This document shows positions 33,850-43,202 of a stretch of DNA of 52,282 nt, piece by piece. The stretch is taken from assembly GCA_021162325.1 (NCBI GenBank), contig JAGGYV010000299.1, forward strand, positions 1-52,282, read 5' to 3'. This DNA is from Desulfobacteraceae bacterium. Lineage in GTDB: Bacteria > Desulfobacterota > Desulfobacteria > Desulfobacterales > Desulfosalsimonadaceae. Numbering within the stretch: position 1 is the stretch's first letter; every line of letters begins with the position of its first letter. The position numbers and the translations under genes are program-made. The notes under the pieces were generated by a model. The model worked only from the letters and a program-made list of their open reading frames with translations, ran no database searches and was not told the origin of the DNA.

Positions 33850-35076
33850 CTAAATTATTTCCTTAAACCAGGTTTTCATCCGGATCATTATTCTGTTAAA
33901 AATATTGGCGTCCCGTATTCTGAATTTCTTTTTGGACTGATGTTTAGCGCCATACAGCACCAGGCCGACGCCAGTGGCATACATAGGACTGTTCACAACA
34001 TCCACCAGCCCACTAATCCCCTGAGGGCTTCCCAATCGTACCGGCAGCTCAAACGTGGATTCCGCAATTTCTGCGATACCATCCAGCAGAGAAGCGCCGC
34101 CGGTGAGGACAATTCCGGAAGATACATAATCCTTCATCCCGGCCCGATAGATCTCCCTTTTCATTAACGTAAACACCTCTTCTACCCGGGGTTCTAAAAT
34201 TTCCGCCAGGATCTGACGGGGGAGTTGCCGGGCGCCGCGACCACTGATATCAGATATTTCGATGGTTTCATCATTTTTGACCTTATCCGCCACGCAGGTA
34301 CCATATTTTAATTTGATTTTTTCAGCTTCAGCCATTGGCGTCCGAAGCCCGACGGAAATATCATTGGTCATGTTATTACCGCCAAGGGATAAAACGAATG
34401 TATGCTTTATGTTATTTCCGGCAAAAATCGCCAGATCAGTGGTCCCTCCACCAATGTCAATAATCCCCGTGCCAATCTCTTTTTCCTGTGCGCTCATCAC
34501 CGCTTCACTGGACGCGATCGGTTCCAGAATAATATCGCAAATATCCAGACCCGCCTTGTGCCCGCATTTGATAATATTCTGGGCAGATGTCACCGCCCCC
34601 GTCACGATATGGATTCTTGCTTCAAGCCTGACACCGGCCATTCCAACCGGGTTATGAATGCCCGCTTCGCCATCCACAATAAACTCCTGAGGAAGCACAT
34701 GAATAACCTCCCGATCCATGGGTATAGCGACCGCCCGTGCCGCCTCAATTACCCGGTCCACATCTGCCTGGATAATTTCATCACCCTTGATCGCAATAAT
34801 GCCGTTACTGTTAAAACCGGTAATATGCCCCCCGGCGATACCGGCATAAACGGCTGAAATCTCGCACCCGGCCATCATTTCGGCTTCCCTGACAGCCTTG
34901 TTGATTGACTCAACCGTTGACTCAATATTTACCACAACCCCCTTGCGCAGACCCACCGATGGATGCGTACCGACTCCGACAATATTGACATTATTATCCG
35001 ATAATTCCGCGACAACGGCACATATCTTTGTTGTACCGATATCCAGTCCCACAATAATTTCTTCATGGTTTTTCAC
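33850..35076 (-). CDS. ftsA: Cell division protein FtsA
   Basis: A 408-residue actin-like ATPase that tethers FtsZ to the membrane. It starts EEIIVGLDIGTTKICAVVAEL and has GIIDIGGGTTDLAIF and VLTGGASLLDG of the actin fold; the C-terminus ends in the basic amphipathic helix RIMIRMKTWFKEII for membrane binding. The start is GTG at 35076, fixed by an AGGAGG site; the open frame extends 18 codons upstream into ftsQ. That ribosome site is inside the last codons of ftsQ. Confidence 0.96.
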   Translation of the reverse strand: MKNHEEIIVGLDIGTTKICAVVAELSDNNVNIVGVGTHPSVGLRKGVVVNIESTVESINKAVREAEMMAGCEISAVYAGIAGGHITGFNSNGIIAIKGDEIIQADVDRVIEAARAVAIPMDREVIHVLPQEFIVDGEAGIHNPVGMAGVRLEARIHIVTGAVTSAQNIIKCGHKAGLDICDIILEPIASSEAVMSAQEKEIGTGIIDIGGGTTDLAIFAGNNIKHTFVLSLGGNNMTNDISVGLRTPMAEAEKIKLKYGTCVADKVKNDETIEISDISGRGARQLPRQILAEILEPRVEEVFTLMKREIYRAGMKDYVSSGIVLTGGASLLDGIAEIAESTFELPVRLGSPQGISGLVDVVNSPMYATGVGLVLYGAKHQSKKKFRIRDANIFNRIMIRMKTWFKEII

Positions 35077-35077
35077 G

Positions 35078-35938
35078 TTAAACCTCCTTTTTATCCTTAT
35101 CGGACAATTTCTCATTTCCGGGTCTTGCAACGATATGGTCCGGATTTCTCAGATCTATCTCTTTGATGAACGAAATTTCTTCATTCTGCTCAACATAAGA
35201 TAAAATTTTTTTCAACCGGCTGTATTTCTTCCGATAGTCGCCGTATCCGAGCTGAATTATCCGTACCGGGCCATCTGTTTCAAGCGTTAATCCAATTTCC
35301 CGATCAACATTAATCTTTTTTATAATCGTATTCGGCAAAATCGCGTCTGATGATCTCCCGATATTCAATATTTCAAGCACTGAAACAAATACCGGCGAAC
35401 CCGGTGTTTCCAGTGTTTTCCAGTCGGAATAGTCAATTCCGGACATTACCGGCATACCGGTAATGTCGGATGCCTGCGCTTCCTTAAAAATGACGCCGTC
35501 TTTGTTGATAAGAAACTGTTTGCCGAAATCAAGAACGGCCAAACCTTCCTGTTCCCTGATGCGGATAAAAATGCTCCCCGGAAATGTCCTGCGAATATCT
35601 GCTTCAGCAATCCAGGGATGGGCCAGCAATCTTTTTCTAACTATTTTTAAATTCAACGATACGAGATTGACCCCTTCTTCTATATCCGCTATTTTAAGAA
35701 TCCGGTCACGGGTCAGCCGCTGGCCCCCTTCCACGGTGATTGTTTCAGCTTTGAAATAATCACACTGGGTGAACACATCATGGATAAATATAAACACCAG
35801 GCTCATGCCGATGACCATAAGCGCCAGAAATGTGCTTTTAAAAAGAATGCGTATGCTCTGTCTAATTGTCATGGCACGATTTTTAACAGGCTCTTTCTTT
35901 TTATACCGATTTTTTCTTGGTTGATTAATCCCCAACAA
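35078..35938 (-). CDS. ftsQ: Cell division protein FtsQ/DivIB
   Basis: A bitopic division protein of up to 286 residues. A basic N-terminal tail is followed by one membrane span near residues 33-53, a POTRA domain (ETITVEGGQRLTRDRILKIAD ... HPWIAEADIRRTFPGSIFI) and a C-terminal beta domain. The start is uncertain: a TTG at 35938 overlaps murB by 14 bases, while an ATG 22 codons later is also possible. No ddl gene is present between murB and ftsQ, unlike in E. coli. Confidence 0.92.
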   Translation of the reverse strand: MLGINQPRKNRYKKKEPVKNRAMTIRQSIRILFKSTFLALMVIGMSLVFIFIHDVFTQCDYFKAETITVEGGQRLTRDRILKIADIEEGVNLVSLNLKIVRKRLLAHPWIAEADIRRTFPGSIFIRIREQEGLAVLDFGKQFLINKDGVIFKEAQASDITGMPVMSGIDYSDWKTLETPGSPVFVSVLEILNIGRSSDAILPNTIIKKINVDREIGLTLETDGPVRIIQLGYGDYRKKYSRLKKILSYVEQNEEISFIKEIDLRNPDHIVARPGNEKLSDKDKKEV

Positions 35939-36860
35939 TTTTAACTTCCGGCTCCAGCATGATATTGAATTTTTTTAAAACCGCTTCCTGAATAAGATTC
36001 ATTAAGCAAAGAATATCTTCGGCAGATGCCCTGCCCTGGTTGACAATAAAATTTGCATGTTTTTCGGAAACCGCTGCATCCCCCACCCGTAAGTCTTTTC
36101 CTCGGGCCAGATCAATCAGCCTTCCTGCTGATTCCCGGCTATCCGGATTCCTAAAAAAACAGCCGGCTGAAGCAAACCCCGCAGGCTGTGTTTTTTTCCG
36201 TACGTTTAACATGTCATCCGCTTCTGCCTTTAAGCGCTCCGAGCGCTGAAGTGAGAGGGAAAACCGCCCCTCCAGAATCACACAGGAGGCTAAGTCCATG
36301 CTTTTTTCTTCGACAAACGAAAGGGACCGGTATGAAAACGTTAACTCACGTTTATCCACAAATTCGATGCAACCGGCCGGATTAATGATTCGGATGCTGT
36401 CCAGGACATTGCTCATATCACCTTTCCAGGCACCGGCATTCATCCGGAGAGCACCGCCGACCGTCCCAGGAATCCCCAATGCAAAATTCAACCCGGCAAG
36501 GCCTTGCTTAATTGCAAATCGGCAAAGCGTACTTAAACCGGCACCGGCCATCGCAGAAAGAATTGTTGAACCATGCTGAGAAATCGTTGCCAGATCCTTT
36601 GCCAGGCAAATCACGACCCCGCGAATCCCCTTGTCTTTAACCAGCAGATTGGTTCCCCCGCCGACGATAAAAAACGGCAGATCATTTTCTTTCAGCCACT
36701 GGACCAGCCAGGTTAATTCTCTTTCTTCAGTCACTGTTACAAAAGCATCTGCCGGCCCACCGACACGAAGGGTGGTATGGGCAGTCATCGGTTCATCAAA
36801 TCGAACCCGATCGAAAAATCGATTTTTTAATTGTTGTTTAAACTTAGATTGTAGTGCCAT
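35925..36860 (-). CDS. murB: UDP-N-acetylenolpyruvoylglucosamine reductase
   Basis: An FAD- and NADPH-dependent reductase that makes UDP-MurNAc. FAD-binding stretches are HTTLRVGGPADAF, FFIVGGGTNLL and GIPGTVGGALRMNAG. The catalytic loop reads SAGCFFRNP, with Cys where E. coli MurB has the proton-donating serine; cysteine is chemically plausible. Its length and the short loop resemble type II MurB. I place the start at the ATG at 36860 (311 residues), although the frame opens slightly upstream and overlaps the end of murC either way. Confidence 0.94.
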   Translation of the reverse strand: MALQSKFKQQLKNRFFDRVRFDEPMTAHTTLRVGGPADAFVTVTEERELTWLVQWLKENDLPFFIVGGGTNLLVKDKGIRGVVICLAKDLATISQHGSTILSAMAGAGLSTLCRFAIKQGLAGLNFALGIPGTVGGALRMNAGAWKGDMSNVLDSIRIINPAGCIEFVDKRELTFSYRSLSFVEEKSMDLASCVILEGRFSLSLQRSERLKAEADDMLNVRKKTQPAGFASAGCFFRNPDSRESAGRLIDLARGKDLRVGDAAVSEKHANFIVNQGRASAEDILCLMNLIQEAVLKKFNIMLEPEVKIVGD

Positions 36861-38238
36861 AATACCCGCCATCAAGCGCTTTAATCAATGATTCTCCGCA
36901 CTTCCAGACATCCCCCGCGCCAAGCGTCAAAACAATATCTCCTTGTTTTGCAACTTTTGCCAGATAATCCACTGCTGCCGGCATTTCATTAAAACACGTT
37001 ACATCCTTGTGCCCGTGACTTTTAATACCTTCGCACAGCATCACGTTATTAATCCCTTTAATCGGTTCCTCGCCGGCAGCATAAACCGGCAATAGAACCA
37101 GCAGATCCGACTGATAAAAAGACCGGGTAAACTCATCATACAAAGCCTTTGTCCGCGAAAACCGGTGGGCCTGAAAAATCACGATCAACCGTCGGCCAGG
37201 CCAGCTTTTTTGAATAGCATCAAGGGTGATTTTGATTTCCGTGGGATGATGCCCATAATCATCCAGCACTTTGATACCGGCAATGTCCCCCTTGACTTCC
37301 AGACGCCGGGCCACACCCTGCAGATTTTCCAGGGCATACTGGATCTTCTTAAAAGGGATTTCGAGTTCAAATCCCACTGAAACAGCTGCCAGTGCATTGT
37401 AAATGTTATGGATGCCCGGCATATTCAATTCAACCTCACCGGAAAACGCATCATTGCGAAATACTTTAAAACGGCTCTGCATCCCGTCAAACGCAACATC
37501 CCGCGCCTGAATATCCGCCTGGGCACTCAATCCGTAGGTAACAAACCGTTTTTTTATTTTCGGAATAATTTCCTGAATAGACTCATTATCCAGGCACAAC
37601 ACAGCCAGCCCGTAAAACGGGATGCGATCGATAAAAGTTAAAAAAACCGACTTAATATTTTCAATATTTTCATAAAAATCAACATGCTCCAGATCAATAT
37701 TGGTCACCACCGCAATGGTCGGAGAAAATTTTAAAAAGGAGCCATCACTTTCATCCGCTTCAGCGACAATAAAATCACCTTCCCCTAAAACCGCGTTGGT
37801 ATTGATACTTTTTAATTTACCGCCGATAACCACGGTGGGATCAAGCCCCCCTTCGGCAAGAACACTGGCTACCATAGAAGTCGTAGAAGTCTTGCCGTGG
37901 GCACCGGCCACGGCAATGCTGTATTTTAACCGCATCAGTTCGGCCAGCATTTCCGCTCGCGGAATGACCGGCACGGAAGCTTCCAAAGCGGCCAGCACTT
38001 CTGGATTTTTCTGCCCAATGGCCGATGATGTCACCACGACATCCACGTCCCTGATATGATCAGCATGATGTCCTTTAAATATTGTACCCCCCAACTTTTC
38101 AAGCCGTTGGGTGACATCAGACATGGCAATATCAGAACCGGAAACACGATATCCCAGTGTCAGCAACAGTTCGGCGATGCCGCTCATTCCGATGCCGCCG
38201 ATGCCGACAAAAAATATGTGGTATTGTTTTCGATACAT
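36844..38238 (-). CDS. murC: UDP-N-acetylmuramate--L-alanine ligase
   Basis: A 464-residue Mur ligase that adds L-Ala to UDP-MurNAc. It has the N-terminal Rossmann motif FVGIGGIGMSGIAELL, the ATP loop AVAGAHGKTSTTSMVA, the central ADESDGSFLKFSP and the C-terminal DDYGHHPTEIK. The start at 38238 is supported by an AAGGGT site four bases upstream. The open frame runs 30 codons further, but those codons come from the dispersed repeat that separates murC from murG and are unlikely to be translated. Confidence 0.96.
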   Translation of the reverse strand: MYRKQYHIFFVGIGGIGMSGIAELLLTLGYRVSGSDIAMSDVTQRLEKLGGTIFKGHHADHIRDVDVVVTSSAIGQKNPEVLAALEASVPVIPRAEMLAELMRLKYSIAVAGAHGKTSTTSMVASVLAEGGLDPTVVIGGKLKSINTNAVLGEGDFIVAEADESDGSFLKFSPTIAVVTNIDLEHVDFYENIENIKSVFLTFIDRIPFYGLAVLCLDNESIQEIIPKIKKRFVTYGLSAQADIQARDVAFDGMQSRFKVFRNDAFSGEVELNMPGIHNIYNALAAVSVGFELEIPFKKIQYALENLQGVARRLEVKGDIAGIKVLDDYGHHPTEIKITLDAIQKSWPGRRLIVIFQAHRFSRTKALYDEFTRSFYQSDLLVLLPVYAAGEEPIKGINNVMLCEGIKSHGHKDVTCFNEMPAAVDYLAKVAKQGDIVLTLGAGDVWKCGESLIKALDGGYYGTTI

Positions 38239-38249
38239 AATTACCCTTG

Positions 38250-38403
38250 CTGGCTTCGTAAAAAGTCCAAATTCTTTGTTTCGCTGCATCCTTCGTGTCT
38301 TCATAGTACGATAAGTACAAATCATCACTCAGGATTTGCGCGCCTCGCCAGTCTTAAGATTTGGTGGAACTTTTTTCTTTGCCATCGAAATCCGACTTTC
38401 TAC
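38250..38403. repeat. Dispersed 154-bp repeat, copy B, between murC and murG
   Basis: Reverse-orientation match to 22631-22784. It starts with TGGCTTCGTAAAAAGTCC and ends GATTTCGATGGCAAAG-complement near 38403. It interrupts an otherwise tightly packed dcw cluster and includes the last 24 or so codons and stop of murG. Confidence 0.8.
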
Positions 38404-39606
38404 GAGTTTATCATTTTTAATAATCCGATAAATATCATCCACTATTGTTTCTGCCGCATCCGGGCGGCCAAACTTTTGAATTCTTGCTTCCATTTTTTCC
38501 TTTATTTCGGGATTTTCAAAATAGTACGCTATTCTTTGCGCAAGAATTTTCCCGGACAGATTTTTTTCAAAAATCATTTCAGCGGCACCCCCATCGACAA
38601 GGGCTTGTGCGTTGACAACCTGATGGTCATCTGTTGCAAATGGAAACGGTATAAACACAACTACTTTTCCGGTCACAGTTAATTCCGCAACGGTGGTCGC
38701 GCCCGATCGGCAGATGACCAGATCCGCCGATTGGTATCGCTCTGCCATGTTATCAAAAAAAGGGGCTACTTCGGACATGATGTGATGCTGCTGATAACCG
38801 TTGCCGACCGCATCCGCATCTTTTATTCCGGTCTGGTGAACAAACCGGAATTTTTCGGGATTTTTTAAGTAACGCAGACTTTCCAGCACAGCCTTGTTAA
38901 TACTATGCGCCCCCTGGCTGCCGCCAAGAATCAAGACGTTGAACAACCGTTTTTCATTTTGCCGCCCTTTATGATTATTTTGATTAATCTCTGATGCTTG
39001 AACAATTTCATCCCGGACCGGGTTTCCGGTAAAAACGATTTTATGGTTACACGACGGGTTAAATCCTGTATCCGGAAAAGACACATAAATCTTTTCCGCC
39101 AATCCCGATAAAAGCCTGTTGGTTAATCCCGGGATACTGTTCTGTTCATGGATCACCCGATGAATCCGTAACATCCAGGCTCCGGCAATAACCGGTCCGG
39201 CGGAATACGCCCCCATTCCGATAACGATATCCGGTTTATACCCGATTAACAGCTTGAGCGAATCGATCATCCCTTTTGGGAGTCTGCACATGGCAACGAG
39301 TTTGGCAAAAATACGTTTACCTTTAATGCCTTCAACAGAAATCAGTTTTTTTTCAAATGCTGTTTTACCCAAAACCGTTTCTTCAATTTTTTTACCGCTG
39401 GTAACGAACAACACACGAGTTGCGGGCTGTCGTTTCATAAATACTTCTGCAATGGCAATACCAGGGAACAAATGCCCGCCGGTCCCGCCGCCGGCAATAA
39501 CAATGCGCAGGTCTTTAAATGAACCCATATCCGGACTTTCTATCTCTTGTCCAAAATTGGTCACGGTCGCATCACCGTTTTTTTTTATTGTTTCTGAGAT
39601 GCCCAT
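38329..39606 (-). CDS. murG: MurG GlcNAc transferase with repeat-derived C-terminal tail
   Basis: The GT-B enzyme that adds GlcNAc to lipid I on the cytoplasmic face. It has IVIAGGGTGGHLFPGIAIAEV, HEQNSIPGLTNR, ILGGSQGAHSIN and the donor-binding CRSGATTVAELT with FATDDHQVVNAQ. At up to 425 residues it is longer than usual at both ends. The N-terminus could start at 39606 (overlapping ftsW) or at an ATG at 39528 just before the Rossmann motif. The C-terminal 24 residues (ESRISMAKKKVPP...) are encoded by dispersed repeat copy B, so the original stop was probably lost when the repeat arrived. Confidence 0.95.
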   Translation of the reverse strand: MGISETIKKNGDATVTNFGQEIESPDMGSFKDLRIVIAGGGTGGHLFPGIAIAEVFMKRQPATRVLFVTSGKKIEETVLGKTAFEKKLISVEGIKGKRIFAKLVAMCRLPKGMIDSLKLLIGYKPDIVIGMGAYSAGPVIAGAWMLRIHRVIHEQNSIPGLTNRLLSGLAEKIYVSFPDTGFNPSCNHKIVFTGNPVRDEIVQASEINQNNHKGRQNEKRLFNVLILGGSQGAHSINKAVLESLRYLKNPEKFRFVHQTGIKDADAVGNGYQQHHIMSEVAPFFDNMAERYQSADLVICRSGATTVAELTVTGKVVVFIPFPFATDDHQVVNAQALVDGGAAEMIFEKNLSGKILAQRIAYYFENPEIKEKMEARIQKFGRPDAAETIVDDIYRIIKNDKLVESRISMAKKKVPPNLKTGEARKS

Positions 39607-40703
39607 ATATTCATCAACACGCCGATTAATGCCAGGTTTATGACCAGCGAAGACCCGCCATAGCTCAAAAACGGCAGCGTCAGTCCTTTGGTCGGCAAAA
39701 GACTTAAGTTCACACCCATGTTGATCACTGCCTGCAATGCAATGGAAATGGTAATCCCCAAGGCAAGCAGGGAACCAAAAAAATCACGCTTTGATTGTGC
39801 AATCCCCAGGCCCCGCCACAGGATAACGAGGTAAAGGGACATCACGATAAGTATCCATCTTAAACCGCCTTCTTCCCCGATCACTGAAAAAATAAAATCC
39901 GTATGCGGATCCGGCAGATAAAACAGTTTCTGGTATCCCTGACCAAAGCCTTTACCCCAGATCCCCCCTGAGCCGAAACCCATTAACGAGTGAATCACCT
40001 GGTATCCCTCATCTTTGGGATATTTCCACGGGTCCAGAAACGACAGGCACCGTTTCAGACGATAATCGCTTGAAAAAATCAAAACAACCGCTGCCGGTAA
40101 TACAAAAACCAGCGCGGACAGGCTCAAATGAGAAAACCGCACACGACCGGCAAACATGATCAGCCATGCCAACATCCAAAAAATGGCAACAGATCCGTAA
40201 TCCGGCTGAAAAAGGATGAGTACGGAAAACACCAGTAAAATCAGTACATGCGGCATAAACCCGACAGAAAAACTTTCAATATCATCCTGTTTTTTGGTGA
40301 GGGAATATCCCATAAATACGATTAATGCGAACCGTGCAAACTCGACCGGCTGAAACCGGATACCACTGAACTGAATCCACCGGATGGCGCCTTTCGCCTC
40401 ATGGCCCATGCCTTTAATTAAAACGATCCCCAACAATGCAAGAGCACCTGCGACCATGACATATGTCATGCTGCGATACAGCCGATAGGGGATATAACGG
40501 CATACCAGCATGCCAAATAAACCGAGTCCGGCAAATTTCAACTGTTTTGTAAAAAAATAATATTCATTGCCGTAATCATGCAATGCGATGGCGCTGCTGG
40601 CGCTGTACACCATGGCCACACCAATCCCCGTCAGAAAAAGAACCGGCAGAAGAATAGCCACGTCATAGGAAAGATAATTGCTTTTATGGTGTCTTCTTCT
40701 CAT
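39585..40703 (-). CDS. ftsW: SEDS-family peptidoglycan glycosyltransferase FtsW
   Basis: A 372-residue polytopic protein (about ten segments) that polymerises glycan strands at the septum with its partner FtsI. Typical are GIGVAMVYSASSAI at the start, QPDYGSVAIF, HTDFIFSVIGEEGG and the C-terminal SYGGSSLVINLALIGVL. The start overlaps the murD stop as ATGA. Confidence 0.96.
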   Translation of the reverse strand: MRRRHHKSNYLSYDVAILLPVLFLTGIGVAMVYSASSAIALHDYGNEYYFFTKQLKFAGLGLFGMLVCRYIPYRLYRSMTYVMVAGALALLGIVLIKGMGHEAKGAIRWIQFSGIRFQPVEFARFALIVFMGYSLTKKQDDIESFSVGFMPHVLILLVFSVLILFQPDYGSVAIFWMLAWLIMFAGRVRFSHLSLSALVFVLPAAVVLIFSSDYRLKRCLSFLDPWKYPKDEGYQVIHSLMGFGSGGIWGKGFGQGYQKLFYLPDPHTDFIFSVIGEEGGLRWILIVMSLYLVILWRGLGIAQSKRDFFGSLLALGITISIALQAVINMGVNLSLLPTKGLTLPFLSYGGSSLVINLALIGVLMNIWASQKQ

Positions 40704-42085
40704 GACTTCTCACCTTTCGCCAGATCATGAGCGCCCCTTGTTAACTCGTCAATCGATCGCGCAAAATCCCGGCCCCGCTGGGCATAACTGTCGTACATAT
40801 CAAAACTTGAACAGGCGGGAGACAGCAATACCGAATCTTGAGGCGCTGAAAACGAGGCCGCCATTTTCACTGCATGGGCCATGTCCACTGCCTTTACTGT
40901 CGGCACCATATCCGCAAACACGGTTTTTATTTTATCCGCGGCTTCCCCCATAACAATCAACTGTTTAACGCATTGGGCGATCCGGGGTCTCAGACTTTCA
41001 TATCCGCCGCCTTTGTCCCGGCCGCCCATAATCAGGACAACTGGCGAAGAAAACGATTCTAAAGCCCTTGCCACCGCATCTACGTTGGTGGCTTTTGAAT
41101 CATCATAGAAGGCAACCCGGTTGACGGTATCAATATATTCCACGCGGTGAGCCAGGCCCTTAAATTTTTTCAACGCCCCGTTGATTCCAGAAATGGTGCC
41201 GCCGACAGATAAAACCGCAAGACCGGCGGCAGACGCATTCTCCAGGTTATGGCAACCCGTCAGAGGGATATCCGTACAATCCACATGCTGATCACCACCA
41301 TCCGGTGTATGAAAACAAATGGTTTGGTCCGATATCCATGCGCTGTATTCATTAGACTGCCGGCAGTTAAACGCATACCGCCGGGCAATCAGATTCTCTG
41401 AAATAGACAGAATGACGGCATCTTTTTCATTTATCACACAAATATCATTTGCCTGCTGATTTTCAAAGATTCTGGCCTTGGACCTTGCATACGCGGCAAA
41501 GTCCGGATATCGATCCAGATGATCATCCGTAATATTCAAAATAATACTGACCAGCGGCCTGAATTTGTTTATCGTGTCAAGCTGAAAGCTGCTGATTTCC
41601 GCGACAATAAAATCGGCGGCTTTCTGTTGATCGACCAACTCAATTAGCGGCGGGCCGAGGTTTCCCCCGGTCAGTGACTTAAAGCCGGACTGATTAAGCA
41701 TTTCGCCGATCAGCAGTGTCGTGGTCGATTTACCGTTGGTTCCGGTAACCGCAATAATCGGTATGTTAATAAAATGATGGGCCAGTTCAATCTCCCCGAT
41801 AACGGGTATATCTTTTTGCCTGGCCCGATGTACCGGTGCAATCGTATGCGGTACCCCGGGACTCAGCACGATGAGATCACAATTTTCAAATATTTCATCT
41901 TTATGCGGCCCCAGCTCAATGGAAATTCCAAGGCTTCTGATTTCAGACAGCAAATCGCCAAACGCATCTTCACTGCGATTATCAGCAGCAGTGACACGGC
42001 ATCCCCGGCTGGTCAGAAATTTAGCCACGGAAATTCCCGATCTTCCCAGTCCAACCACCAAAATATGTTTATTTCTCAAATCCAT
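40700..42085 (-). CDS. murD: UDP-N-acetylmuramoylalanine--D-glutamate ligase
   Basis: A 461-residue Mur ligase. It has VVGLGRSGISVAKFL, the ATP loop AVTGTNGKSTTTLLIG, AEISSFQLDTI, and the C-terminal FYDDSKATNVDAV and GGRDKGGGYESL, all MurD hallmarks. It sits 19 bases after mraY and overlaps ftsW. Confidence 0.97.
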   Translation of the reverse strand: MDLRNKHILVVGLGRSGISVAKFLTSRGCRVTAADNRSEDAFGDLLSEIRSLGISIELGPHKDEIFENCDLIVLSPGVPHTIAPVHRARQKDIPVIGEIELAHHFINIPIIAVTGTNGKSTTTLLIGEMLNQSGFKSLTGGNLGPPLIELVDQQKAADFIVAEISSFQLDTINKFRPLVSIILNITDDHLDRYPDFAAYARSKARIFENQQANDICVINEKDAVILSISENLIARRYAFNCRQSNEYSAWISDQTICFHTPDGGDQHVDCTDIPLTGCHNLENASAAGLAVLSVGGTISGINGALKKFKGLAHRVEYIDTVNRVAFYDDSKATNVDAVARALESFSSPVVLIMGGRDKGGGYESLRPRIAQCVKQLIVMGEAADKIKTVFADMVPTVKAVDMAHAVKMAASFSAPQDSVLLSPACSSFDMYDSYAQRGRDFARSIDELTRGAHDLAKGEKS

Positions 42086-42104
42086 TGAATTGTTTCTACA
42101 ATAC

Positions 42105-43184
42105 CTATCTCAGTTTCAGCGTACTGATTGATATCAACGCCAGAATAATAGCGATAATCCAAAACCGGACAATGACCTTGGATTCCGCCCATCCTTTTAG
42201 TTCAAAATGGTGATGCAAAGGTGCCATTAAAAATATTCGCTGTCCTTTGCTCATCTTGAAATACCCCACCTGAAAAATTACCGACACCGCTTCGATCACA
42301 AAAACCCCACCCACAATGATCAACAAAATTTCATGTTTGGTAATCACGGCAATGATGCCCAGCAGAGCGCCCAACGGCAAAGAGCCTACATCTCCCATAA
42401 AAATCTGGGCCGGATACGTGTTGTACCATAAAAACCCCAACCCGGCACCGGCCATGGCCCCGCAAATAATCGTGACCTCACCGCAACCGGCCAAATAATT
42501 AATCTGAAGATACTCCGCGAGTTTAATGTGACCCGTCACATAGGCAAACAACATATATGTTGCCGCAGCAATGATCACCGGGCCAATGGCCAGACCATCA
42601 AGCCCGTCGGTTAAATTAACCGCATTGGATGCCCCCACAATCACCACGATGGCGAAGAGGATATACCCCGGACCCAAATCCGGTGTAATGGTTTTAAAAA
42701 ACGGCACCGTGACGTGGGTGTTAAATTCCGGATAAACATAAATCATCCCCCCGGCAATACCGGCGATGAGAATCTGAAGACAAAACTTGGCCCAACCACT
42801 TAATCCCAGATTGCGTTTCTGGATCTGTTTTAAATAATCATCGACAAAACCAATGGCAAAATAACCGGCTCCCACAAATAAAATAATCCATATATATAAA
42901 TTCGTTAAATCTACCCACAGAATCACCGACACAAAAATTGCCAGCAGAATCAGCACGCCGCCCATGGTGGGTGTGCCGGCTTTATCCTGATGGCTTTCCG
43001 GGCCGACTTTCCGGATGAACTGACCGATCTGTTTTTCGCCAAGCATGCGGATCACCCATGGACCGAACACAAAACAGATCACCAGAGCGGTTAAGCTCGC
43101 ACATATGGTTCGAAACGTAATATATCGAAATACGTTTAAAACCGTTATTTCCGGCTGCAGCATATTAAAAAGATGATAAAACAT
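42105..43184 (-). CDS. mraY: Phospho-N-acetylmuramoyl-pentapeptide transferase
   Basis: A 359-residue, ten-segment membrane enzyme that makes lipid I on undecaprenyl phosphate. Catalytic stretches are GFVDDYLK, NAVNLTDGLDGLAIG and FMGDVGSLPLG; the MurNAc-pentapeptide site ends MAPLHHHFELKGW. It follows murF directly. Confidence 0.97.
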   Translation of the reverse strand: MFYHLFNMLQPEITVLNVFRYITFRTICASLTALVICFVFGPWVIRMLGEKQIGQFIRKVGPESHQDKAGTPTMGGVLILLAIFVSVILWVDLTNLYIWIILFVGAGYFAIGFVDDYLKQIQKRNLGLSGWAKFCLQILIAGIAGGMIYVYPEFNTHVTVPFFKTITPDLGPGYILFAIVVIVGASNAVNLTDGLDGLAIGPVIIAAATYMLFAYVTGHIKLAEYLQINYLAGCGEVTIICGAMAGAGLGFLWYNTYPAQIFMGDVGSLPLGALLGIIAVITKHEILLIIVGGVFVIEAVSVIFQVGYFKMSKGQRIFLMAPLHHHFELKGWAESKVIVRFWIIAIILALISISTLKLR

Positions 43185-43202
43185 TAGTTTTTTATTTCCG
43201 GT

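Noticed and set aside
38239..38328. N-terminal 30-codon extension of MurC
   Set aside because: These codons come from the dispersed repeat, precede a good ribosome site, and lie before the conserved MurC start.
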